Shown here piece by piece: positions 12,156 through 24,100 of a stretch of DNA of 64,000 nucleotides (positions are counted from its first letter, which is position 1; each line of letters starts with the position of its first letter). Below the pieces are notes generated by a model, which saw only the letters and a list, made by a program, of their open reading frames with translations, was not told where the DNA came from and did no database searches. The stretch comes from Ahaetulla prasina (taxonomy: Eukaryota; Chordata; Lepidosauria; Squamata; Colubridae), in the NCBI RefSeq assembly GCF_028640845.1, contig NC_080540.1, forward strand, positions 133,948,420 to 134,012,419, in the 5' to 3' direction. The position numbers and the translations under genes are program-made.

Positions 12156-15100
12156 CAACAATAACAATAATAACAATAATAACAATAATAATAATAATAA
12201 TTTAATTTGTATACAGTCCTTCTCCCGAAGGACTCAGGGCGGTGAACAGGCAAATAAAATACAAACAAAAACATACACAATAATTAAAACAACCCTTAAA
12301 AAACTGATTCAAATTTGCCAGAAAATTTAAAATAACATTACACCCCATAAAAGTACAGAAATTTAAAACCCATCAAAATTCAATTAAAATTTAAAATTTA
12401 AAATATGAACCAACTAAGCATTTATATCTCCATTATTAGACTTAAAACTCTTCCTCACTTTGTCTCTTTCTTTTACTGATCACTCTATGGCCATTAATGC
12501 TTATTACATAAATTTATCAGATTTCTACAAATTGGAAAATTTCTCTGCAAATGATCCTCTATAATAGCTCCAAGACTATAATTCATTAGTTACTATTGCA
12601 AACGTTTTTGGAAAGTTTTTGGAAATAGAAAATATATCATGAAATCACAGATTAACACTGTGTTCCCATTTAACAGTAGTTACATAATACTTACGTATGC
12701 TGGCAGCCATGTGGTAGCAAGGGAGGGTAATATGGAGCTCCAGGGATGCTACGTAGAGATTCATCTATTGCATCAAAGATTGTGTGAACTGAGCATAGAA
12801 GAGATACCACAGGTCAAGAACCTACTGATAAAACAAACCTATTGTTTACACATGTAAATGTTACAGCAACTTTCCTAACGTTTCATGTTCTGAACTGGTG
12901 AAACTCATCTGGCAATTTTACAAAAACACTCATTCCTAATCTTGCATACATCTATCTAAAATAAAACTGCTGCCTTTAATACTGCAAATGTCCACCATTT
13001 TGTGCCATAGAACAACGTTTTGGGCTAGATATTTGATATCATCTACAAATAGATTTTGAGAAGATTTATGTTGAAGCTTGGTATTCATCTATCTATTATC
13101 TATATATATCAACATGAAAACCACTCATGCCATAATCATGAAATCTCAAGAACCGTAAAGCCTACAAACTTGAAATTTGCCACGTGTGTTCCTCTTGGCT
13201 TCTAGGTGCTCACTAAAAAAGGATAGAATAGAATAGAATAGATTTTTTTTATTGGCCAAGTCTGATTGGACACACAAGGAATTTGTCTTGGTGCATATGC
13301 TCTCAGTGTACATAAAAGAAAAGATACCTTCATCAAGGTTCAACATTTACAACACTTAATGATAGTCATAGGGTACAAATAAGCAATCAGGAAACAATCA
13401 ATATCAATATAAATCATAAGGATTACCAGTAACAAAGTTACAGTCATATAGTCGTAATTGGAAGGAGATGGGTGATGGGAACAATGAGAACATTAATAGT
13501 AGTGCAGATTTAGTAAATAGTTTGACAGTGTTGAGGGAATTATTTGTTTAGCAGAGTGATGGCGTTCGGGGAAAAAACTGTTCTTGTGTCTAGTTGTTCT
13601 GGTGTGCAGTGCTCTATAGCGTCATTTTGAGGGTAGGAGTTGAAACAGTTTATGTCCAGGATATGAGGGATCTGTAAATATTTTCACGGCCCTCTTCTTG
13701 ATTCGTGCAGTATACAGGTCCTCAATTGCTACAGGTTGGTAGCAATTATTTTTTCTGCAGTTCTAATTATCCTCTGAAGTCTGTGTCTTTCTTGTGGGTT
13801 GCAGAACCAAACCAGACAGTTATAGAGGTGCAAATGACAGATCAATAATTCCTCTGTAGAACTGGATCAGCAGCTCCTTGGGCAGTTTGAGCTTTCTGAG
13901 TTGGCGCAGAAAGAACATTCTTTGTTGTCCTTTTTTGATGATGTTTTTGATGTTAGCTGTCCATTTTAGATCTTGCAATAAGGTAGAACCTAGAAATTTG
14001 AAGATTTCTACTGTTGATACTATGTTGTCTTGTATTGTGAGAGGTGGAAGCATGGAAGGGTTTCTCTTAAAGTCTACCACCATTTCTACGGTTTTGAGTG
14101 TGTTCAGTTCCAGATTGTTTCAGTCGCACCACAAGGCTAGTCGTTCGACCTCCTGTCTATATGCGGATTCATCATTGTCTTGAATGAGACCAATCACTGT
14201 TGTGTCATCTGCAAACTTCAGTAGTTTAACAGATGGATGGTTGGAGATGCAGTTATTGGTATACAGAGAGAAGAGAAGTGGGGAGAGCATACAGCCTTGG
14301 GGGGGCCTGTGCTAATTGTACAGGTATCTGATGTGATCCTGTTTAGCTTCACCTGCTGCTTCCTGTTTGTTAGGAAGCTTGTGATCCACTTACAAATCTG
14401 TTCAGGTACCTGTAGCTGGTTTAGCTTAGTTAGAAGAGTGTCTGGAATGATGGTATTGAATGCTGAACTAAAGTCTACATAGAGGACCCTTGCATAGGTC
14501 TTTGGAGATTCAAGATGTTGTAGGATGTAGTGCAGAGCCATATTAACAGCATCATCTGTTGATCTATTTGCTCGGTATGCAAATTGCAAGGGGTCTAACA
14601 GCAGATCCGTGATGGTTTTCAAGTAGGAAAGCACTAGCCTTTCAAAGGTTTTGATGACTACAGACGTTCAAAGGTTTTGATGACTACAGACGTTAAAGCA
14701 ACTGGTTTGTAGTCATTCAGTTCCTTGATGGTGGGCTTCTTTGGCACTGGGATGATGGTAGAGCATTTGAAGCAAGAAGGAACATAGCACATCTCTAGTG
14801 ATTTATTGAAGATATGGGTGAAGATGGGGGCCAGTTGGTCAGCACAGACTTTTAAGCAAGAAGGAGTTATCTTGTCTGGGCCTGGAGCTTTTCCTGGCTT
14901 TTGTCTGTTAAATAGGTCCTGCACTTCCTTTTCTGTGATCACTGGGGGTTGTGAACCCAATGGGATGGGGTCAGTTGTAGGAGGCTTGAATGTTGTTGGT
15001 GTGTCTGAGATGGAGTAAAAAGGATTTATCAAAATGACCATCAGAGCATTAGTATTTCTTATGATTAACATGCTCTGATGCTAAGGAGTTCTATTCCCCC

Positions 15101-18100
15101 TCCACACCTGAAAAGAAATCTGTTCCAGATGCAAAACACAAGCAGAGGAGTTTCGCTTTCAGTTTTACTTTCGCAGCAGAAAGCAGCTTTAATACAGAAC
15201 ACTTGAGCTAAGCCACGGCCAGGCTCCTTCCTGTCTCCTTCTTGCTCACACAGCAAATACTGTTTCACTTTCCAAACAGGCCTCTGATGCTAAGGAGTTC
15301 TACTCCCCCTCCCCACCTGAAAAGAAATCTGTTCCAAATGCAAAACACAAGCAGAGGACAGGAGTTTCACTTTCAGTTTTACTTTCACAGCAGCAACCAG
15401 GGGATAGGATAGGGAAGGCTTCTGTGGGGCAAGGCTGAGGGAGAGAAGGGGATAGGATAGGGGAGACTTCTGTGGGGCAAGGCTGAGGGAGAGAAGGGGA
15501 TAGGATAGTGGAGGCTTCTGTGGGGCAAGGCTGAGGAAGAAAAGGGGATAGAATAGGGGAGGCTTCTGTGGGGAAAGCCTGAGGGAGAGAAGGGGATAGG
15601 ATAGGGAAGGCTTATGTGGGACAAGGCTGAGGGAGAGAAGGGGAGAGGAGAGGCCGATCGTAACTACTCATTAATTTTCAAGCTGTAAGTGTCAATTTAT
15701 CAAGCCCGATCACATAGTTTCGTAGTGGAGCATGGGTATTCAGCTAGTGCCTACTATGGAGGGCTTGGCATTAGGTAATCTGCTTTGGGAATAGTGTTTA
15801 CCCTCTTATCTTGCTTTCAAGATCTGCATATAGGCAATGTAGAATGTAGCAAAGTGAATGGAAGAGGCAGCCTAAAATGACATGTTCTATGTCTTCAAAT
15901 TTGTGACTCCAATTGGCTGGAATTTCCAGACAAATTGCAGTTGTGGAGAGGGGTTGTGGGATGGAGTAGGAAGGAGTTCTCCCAGTCTTCTAGAGGAAGC
16001 TCCCTCCCTGTCTCACACTCGTGGCTTGTTAAACAGACTATTTCTGAATATTTTTGAAAAAAGTCTAATACTTTTTCAAGATAGCACTAAAGCTGCGTTC
16101 AAAAATATTCTATGTGAAAGTTCACAGATTCAGAGCATTGTAAGGAACATTGGAGAATTCTATCCCACACCCAATATCTTTCTATTGCATTTATGACCTG
16201 TCAGGCTAAAAAGATGAGAAAGAGCAAGAGATGAAGTGGGAGAGAACAGTCAATAAAAGCTGCAGAGGAATGGCTATGCTGACAGCAAGTGGTTACAGTA
16301 GTAACATCTGAAGGCGGCCCATGGGATAAGCAAACAAGTATAAACTTTGGCAAAATAGTGTCCTCCCACTGCCCTAAAATACAATGAATAGTTCAATCAT
16401 GAAAAAAACCCTTTGTTGGAAGACATTTCTGAAATACCAGTCAGACATTACATGGGAAGATATATCTGTGGAAACCGTATATCTGGTCTCACCTGCAGTT
16501 CAAGTCAAAATGGTTATAGAGGGCAGTGCCTGGAACTATAGAGGAGAGGATATATTTATGGCAGCCAGAAATGCATGTTCCAACCTCATGTCACGCAACC
16601 AAATGCTCAGTGAGGTAACCACATTGTATCCATGGCAAAAATTGTGTGAAAAGAGGAACAGTACTTAAAGTATTGTTTATGTGGGCCGATAGTGAAATGA
16701 AAACAATGTTATCAGGACATACCATATAAAAACTATGGGACATGTTCATGTTGCTATTAGAGAAAAGCAAAAACATCAAGACTGAATGTGGACATTCTGC
16801 GAGTCAGTGACCTGAAAAGGAATAGATCCAGTGGTGGGATTCACATTTTTTTTACTACCGGTTCTGTGGGCGTGGCTTGGTGGGCATGGCTTGGTGGGCA
16901 TGTGGCAGTGGGTGTGGCAGTGGGTGTGAGTGTGGCCAACTCTATGTCACTCATGGCAAGGTGGGTCGGTGCAGGTGGGCCAATGCTGCAGAGACAGGAT
17001 AATTTCTAGGTACCATTTGAGCCCCTTCTCCCCCCCTCTCTTGGGCTGACAAAAGCCCATCTAAAGAGTGCAACTGCCTGCCAAGCCTGCCTAGTGCATG
17101 CTGGCAAAAGGAGGCTAGGGGGAAAAAAAGAGAAGGGCTGATGGAAATGGCCTGTTTTCCGCTTCCATTCAACTGTCTGCACCACGTTGGATCACGATGG
17201 GGAGGTGGTGGGGGAAGGAAATTTACCCACTCTGTCCATATCGTACATACTCACCAGCACAATGAAGAATCTCTCTTGCAGCTTGCCAGTTCGGGCATTG
17301 GGAGCTTGAGGAGTAGATTGAGTGCCTGGACATGCTGCTGCGCTGCTCTAAGCACAGTTCTGGCTGCAGCGTCCAATTTTCTTCCACGCTCGTGTGAGGA
17401 AGCCAGAGAGCTTAGCATATTGCAATTTGCATGCCTTAAAAAGCCTCAGTGTGCCTTTTCTCCCTGCGGAAAATTTTGGGGGGTTGTATGCGTGGGGCAT
17501 TGGGGGAATTAGTGCCTGGAGTGAGAGGGGAACGCAGGCTGACTGGGCGGGGAAGGACAGTACTTCCAGTGCCCACAAGGAGCCCAGGCTTGGAGCAGTT
17601 TTGGAGCTTGTTAAGGAGGACTGCTCCTCTGCCCCAGCCATGCGTTTTCAAGCCCAGGCTGCTTGGAGTGAAAAGCATGCAATATGCAATAGCCTGGGCT
17701 TGAAACTGCAAGGCTGGGGTGGAGACGGAAAATGGGGCATTTCCATCTGCCATTTTTCAGGCTGGGTTTTGGTCATGTTTTGGGCGTTTTTGAGCCCAGA
17801 AAACGTCTGAAAACATCCAAAGCTGTTGTCTCTTTGCTGGTGCGAGTAGCTTCCAGTCGCCGCTCTTTCCCAGCCGGAACTGAGCCGGCAGCAGCGGCTA
17901 GAGACTGCTTGTGCTGTCAAAGAGCAGCGGCTGGAGGCTTCTCACATCAAAAAAAAAAAGAGGCGGGTGCAGGCATTTTGTGACAAAGGGGGAGAGATGT
18001 GGGCTGGAAGGGAGCCGAGCGGTGACGGCTCAGGGCCTTCACCTCTGCCATCAGCCATAGGAGGAAGGTAAAGTCACAAGACGAAGAAAGAAGGGGTCGT

Positions 18101-21100
18101 GAGGGAGGAAGCAGGGAGATTAAGGGCCGGAGCCTCTGAAGGAGGGGAAACGGGGTGACCTATGGCAAATGGCGAGTGGGCAGCATGCAGGAGGCGGCTC
18201 TGGAAATACCAGAGCCAGGGACTAGCGCGTCCCCCCAACCCGAGGCAAAGGGAGACTGGATGGCATGTGGGAGGAGGCCCCCGGAAGGCCAGAGCCGGGG
18301 ACTGGCACATCCCCCGAACTGAGGCAAAGGGAGAGTGGGTGGAATACGGGCAGAAGGATGGTGATTGGTGAGAGCCAAGCCTGAAAGGTGGCTGAGCCTC
18401 ACCATGTCTACCCCGAGGTGGCCCTTCAGCCAAGCACCTTACCTTCTCAATGTCAATGTTCCAGAAAACCCCCCCTTTGCTGTAAAGACTCCGAAGTCAG
18501 CATCTTTTAAAGTTCTTTTACTAAGATAGGTAAACTGGCACAACTGGGGAATATCCGGATCTGGGAGATCCGCATCTTCCCTCAGAAAAACACATTCCAA
18601 AACCACCACCCCGAGCCCTCTGCCGATCACATGCTCCAATCACCAACCGTCCCATCTCGAGACATCACTCCGACCACTCCTTTTCCAGATGCAGTCCTGG
18701 CCTGACCTTGACCGGCAGGAAGAATGTTATTATGTCTAATGGCCCCTTCTACTGAACTCCCCCGTCCTACTTTCCCACACAGGAGGAAGTGGCAGCGGGG
18801 AAGCCTTTGGCCTAGTATGGCTTCCAAAACTGACATCCAAGCAGCCGTGGTGAGCAGAACAGGCGAGGCCCAGATATAAGGTGGGCCACATGACCAGCAT
18901 GGTAGGCCCAATAAAGGCAGGCAACCTGGCGCTGTCACGTGGAACTGTGGGAAGGAGCTAGCTAGACCGCGACTCGCAGCCTTACCCAGCCCAATCAGGG
19001 CAGGTCAGTTGGGCTACGGGCACCGCGTGGGAAGGCAGGCAAGCTGGCTGGCCTGCAGAGACAATGTGGTTAAGGCAAGCAAGGAGCCAAATAGAAGCAA
19101 TAGTTATGCCAGGGAGGCAAGATGAGAAGTGACTGGGTGGGGCAGGGTGAGTGAGCAGGGTGAGCGGTGGGCAGGGGTGAGCAGTGGGCGGGCGAGGACG
19201 AGCGGCAAACGGGCAGGGGCGAGCGGGCAGGAGCGGGCAGGAGCGAGCATCAAGTGGGCAGGAGTAGAGCCAGCCAGTGGTAGGATTTGCCAGTTCTCCG
19301 AACTGCTCAAAATTTTCACTACCGGTTTGCCTGAACTGGTGCAAATCAGCTGAATATCACCACTGATTTGTTCTTTATGTACATAATTGTGTACACAATA
19401 TGCCCTAGAATAATTGCACCATCATTCCTATAAATTAAATTATATGCTTCCCAGACTGACTTGCCTTACTTGTTTGAATACCGATTTATGTTAACTCTTA
19501 AGACAGCTACTTAATTGACAAACATAATTAAACAGATAACATCAATATAAAGATCAAATGAAACAATAATAACTGAATTACTATAACTGTGCTAGGGTTT
19601 TATTTTTAGAGTTCCAAGCCTTGAGCAAATTATAAAAAAGATTGAAAAATAAGAGATAGTCATAATTGCAATACATATTTCGCTGCAATATTTAAACCCG
19701 TATGATGAAAACTGATCCACTTTTAAAATCGTTCATTATTATTGGCTAAATTTTATTGGGTCATACGTAATCATCTCTGTGGGTCAAAATTTCAACACTT
19801 TTTTCCGTCTCATGTGGGTAAAGGACCAGACAATGAGAGGGCTGGGTAGAATATTAACCAGTAGAGATGCGTACTCCTTTTGGACTCTCTGCATGCAGTT
19901 TTGTTCTCTGTTATGTAAGATTCTCATCTCCCAAGAGAAGTACAAATATTAACTTATTCTGATGTGATTTCTGTACTTAACAGTTCCTGCCAGTAAAATC
20001 AGCACAAGTAAATATAAAAGAGAGTTATCTAGATTATAGGAACAGTAGTAACAGAATGGATTTTAACAATTCATCATTTATATTCTGTGGTTCAGGGAAA
20101 TGCTGTGTGATCAAAGTTAATTTTATTGCCAGGGATCATGAATGGGTACAGTTGGAGCTGGTGCTAAATATCAGATGAGCTCTCAATACATATGTATCTG
20201 CTCATATGTGAATTTCAAAGTCCATTTTACTTAATTGTGATCATTTGTCAGCAAGGTAAAAACATGGAAGCAGGCTAACAGCTGTATTAAAGTTAAGATT
20301 TTAAAAATGGAGAAAAGAAACAATTGAATAAAAGATATAAAGCCATAATATAATACAAAACACAAAGATAGAAATAAATTAATGACATGAAATGAAAATA
20401 TTATAAAATAGTAAAGAACTGTGTCATGGTGTCATCTCCATGATTAGGACATCCCCAGGATTAGGACATTTTATGGCTTCTGATGAAAATCGCTGCTGAT
20501 GCACATAGATCAACACTGGTAATGGTAGCATCCCAGTTTGTGATTAGGAAACAAAATGTCTCTCACTCATAACAGATTTGGCTGTTATGTCAAAAGCATG
20601 TCTGCACATAAATTGCTGTAGAAAAAGCAGAGGAAAAATACATGAAATAGGATTTTCGCAAGGGCATCATCTACTGTATTTCCCATTTTGTACTGCTGAG
20701 AATAAGGCATTGAAACGAGCCAAAGCAAAGGTTCTGTTATGCCAAGCAATGAAACTTGAATAGTTTACAGATATAAATCAAATTTGAACCCACCACTGAG
20801 AGTTGGCTGTAGCATAAAATCCATCTGCTATGCAACATCAGAGATTTTTTTCACAGATTTCAGCTTTAAAAAAATATCTTCATCTCAGAGCAACAAAGAA
20901 TAGATTAGCAAGGCCAGAATAACATAGCTGAGATTTTTACTTCCATCTTGATGAAAAGACATCAAAGAAAATTAATGGGCCAGTGCATTATTGGAAAATG
21001 AGTTTAAGCCAGTAAGAAATGAGGAAATGCAGATTCTCAGCTCTCATAGAACCATACCAGTTCTGTACAGATTAAAGTTTTCATGTGAAAGAGTGGTCAT

Positions 21101-24100
21101 AAAAAATAGATTGAATGATATCTAAGGACTTTGATTTTATATGCATATCTGTGTACTATACAGTACTTGGGATACAAGTAGTTTTTGACATGATCACTAT
21201 TAAGCCCCAAATTTCTGTTGCTAAGCAAGGTAGTTGTTAAGTGAGCTTTGCTGCATTTTATGACTTTTCTTGCCACAGTTTTTTAAGTGAATTACTTGTT
21301 GTTAAGGGAATTTAACTCCCTCTCCCCAATTGATTTTGCTTGCCGGAAGCCGTCTGGGAAGTTTATAAAAATGGTTGTCACATGACCCCGGGACAGTGCA
21401 ACTGTCATAAATACATGCCAGTTGCCAAGTGCCCAAATTTTGATCACCTAACCATGGGAATGTTACAGCTATCATAAGAGTGGAAACTGTTCATAAGTCA
21501 CTTTTTTAATGACATTGTAACTTCAGTCACTAAACGAATGGTTATAAGTCGAAGACTACCTGTATAGACCTAGCTCTAGATATGTACACTTATGGCTTTT
21601 GACAATCAAACATCCAGATATGTATCTTACATTCAGCTTTTCTTAATGCTTTGCCTTTCCTCCATGATAGGCTAGAACCACAAATCAAATTAAACAAAGC
21701 CCAAAAATAGCAATATAAAACCTACAAGGTGAATGTAGAGCGAGTAAATATAGCCAAGAATAAACATATACATATAATGCAAAATTGTTTAAAGGAAAGA
21801 TCAAAGGGGCAGTGGCTCAGTGACTCTGATGAGCCATCCCCATATGGGTATAGCTGCTGGCATATAAGGTATCCATATAGTGTATAGTGTCCAAAGATGA
21901 CTGCTGAGGGCAATGCTAAGTAAAGGCCTATGAAATGTCATTGTTATAATGGATGATAAATAGGAAGCTGGCACAAAGTCTTATAAAAGAATCTCCCAAA
22001 TTGTAGGACTGGACATTAGGCTTAGATTGGTTTGAAGGTCAGTGTCACAGATCTGTTGCTGGAGACCCCTTCTGGCATTTTCAAAGCCTCATGAGCTTAG
22101 GTTTTATATTGCGAAACCTAATGAATGGATTTTGTCAATAGCCTTCTGAAGTCATATTAATTTAAAACAGTACCAAGGATCAAATAAATGGAGAATTAAT
22201 ATAATTTTTATTGAGAATTTTACATAGTTCAAAGACAAATATAGAAATATAAGAGAAGAAAAAAGTACAGAAAACACAGTTAAACTTAAAGGAAAAAAAC
22301 CTATTTCCAACCTTCTTTTTATCAGTTACAAACTCCTTATCCCTCTTTCATATTAAAATAGTCCCTTTAGCCTCTTTATTCAGTCCTTTTTCAGTCATGT
22401 CCATGTCCAGAAATAATCATTTCACCTTTTTTCCATTTTTAGCAAAACGCTTTCCAGTCTTATAAAAGTACTTAACTGTTTTATCACTGATCAAAGAGAT
22501 CAGTTTTGCCATTTTTGCTAATTTTGCTATCTTCACAATCTATTCCTCCTGCCTATTTTAATGAAAAACAGAAGAATAGGACCAAGCTGTAATATCTACA
22601 AAAGTCAAACTCATCTCCAAATATAAGGTAGCATTCTTAATACATTTTGGAATTACGAGAATGGCTCTAATAAACTTAATTTGAATAGTTTATAGAGTAT
22701 TCAAATAGAGAAAAAAGATTTCAGTAGAAAGAAGAAACCAAAGAACCACTTAACTTTTTTCCTTTTCTTGTACCTTTTCCTTTTTCTTTTATTTATTTTT
22801 CTTTTAACTTCCTTGCTTTATAATAGTAATTCATGTTAGCTTTTAACTTCTGGTTTACAAGTTTTAATAAAAATTAATAAAAATCCTTAATCCTTTTCCT
22901 TTTCTTGCACTTTTCTTTTATGCACTTTTTTCTTCCTTACTTTCCGTCTGGGTTACCTTTTATCTTCTGATTCAAAGGCTTTAATAAAAAAAAACCTGAA
23001 CCTAATATTAAAAGAAACCTGAGGAACAGTAAGACAACCATACTGTCCACAGTGATATAATGTCACTTTGAATGAAACTCTGATAGTGAAACTATACTGA
23101 GATCTGCAGTCCAAGATAAAGAAGTATGGTACAACATTTCTAGGCATTTAGTGTACAGGTAGTCCTGAACTTATAACTACAATAGAGCCCAACATTTCTG
23201 TTACTAAGCAAGACACTTGTTAAGTTATTTTTGCCCCATTTTACGACTTTCTTGACACAGTTGTTAAGTGAAGTTGTGAAGTTAGTAACATGATTGTTAA
23301 GTGAATCTGGCTTCCCTGTTGACTTGGCTTGTCAGAAAGTCGTAAAAGTTGATTACATGACCCTGGGACACTGCAAGTGTCATAAATGTGAGTCAGTTGT
23401 CAAGCATCTGAATTTTGATCATATAACAATGGGGAGGCTGTCATGATCATAAATGTGAAAAACTGTCATAAGTCACTTTTTTCAGTGCCATTGTAACTTC
23501 AAATGGTCAGTAAAAGAATGGTTGTAAATCAAGGACTACCTATATATAACCATTTAATGGGAGTCCCATTAATCACCTATTTATGGATTTTAATGGCCAT
23601 TCATTGAGCAATTGTTCAAATTTACAACAGTGATGAACAAATGATACTTCTTAGAACCAGTCCTTGTAGTTGAAGCCATTGCAGCATCCTCTTTGTCATA
23701 TGATTGCAATCCGGGTGCTTTGTAACTGGCTCACAGTTACAACATTGCAGCATCCCACTGTCAAAGGATCATTATTTGTGACCATCATTGCTGGCTTTTG
23801 AGAAGAAAAGTCAGTGGGGAAGCTAACAAGTGGTTATCAATGGTGATCACATGACATCACGCTTAATGACATCATGACATTTGCTTAATGAAGGCAATTG
23901 GAAGGGGCAGAACTGCCATCGCTAAGCTATGTGGTCAGATGATGTTGAGCTTTACAACCATGTTGTTTAACAACTGCATTAGTTCCAGTTGTCATTATTA
24001 ATTGAGGGTATCTATAACCTTTCTTCTAAATACAAAAAGGCCTTTTTCATTCTTGTCGAAGAAAATGATGACTACAATGTCATAAAAGTGGCAGAATTGC

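Larger units (their letters stand above)
13099..15747 (+). mobile_element. Probable Helitron (2.65 kb) containing a nested LINE and a minisatellite
   Basis: The left boundary reads TCTATATATATC after an A at 13098. The right boundary reads CATGGGTATTCAGCTAG, followed by T at 15748. Helitrons start with TC, end with CTRR (here CTAG) and insert between A and T; all three conditions hold. The subterminal text (TGAAAACCACTCATGCC on the left, TTCGTAGTGGAGCATGGG on the right) resembles Helitron termini I know. The usual 3' hairpin is eroded. There is no Rep/helicase, so it is non-autonomous. A LINE (13218-15073) and a 48-bp minisatellite (about 15399-15655) lie inside. Confidence 0.5.

Noticed and set aside
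12031..12330. Poly-Asn ORF (and poly-Tyr ORF on the opposite strand)
   Set aside because: Translation of an (AAT)n microsatellite at a LINE tail; no splice or promoter context.
13820..15071. LINE reverse transcriptase frames as a host gene
   Set aside because: The motifs are those of retrotransposon reverse transcriptase and the frames are broken and truncated, with the AATAG 3' end of a LINE.
15385..15624. 79-codon minus-strand ORF with 16-residue repeats as a secreted repeat protein
   Set aside because: It is the by-product of a 48-bp minisatellite; no signal peptide that fits, no exon signals, and it lies in a transposon interior.
16384..16668. 94-codon plus-strand ORF as a CCDC57 or independent exon
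   Set aside because: It lacks flanking splice signals in a phase compatible with the neighbouring CCDC57 exons, which already join phase 1 to phase 1, and shows no family resemblance.
17141..18433. Cluster of overlapping 80-140 codon ORFs on both strands
   Set aside because: They overlap in several frames in GC-rich sequence with tandem repeats inside a hAT-like element; none has a recognisable domain or hAT transposase motif.
21173..23544. Regularly repeated palindromes as a CRISPR-like array
   Set aside because: Units are about 390 bp, dispersed tens of kilobases apart, with transposon termini; the host is a vertebrate.
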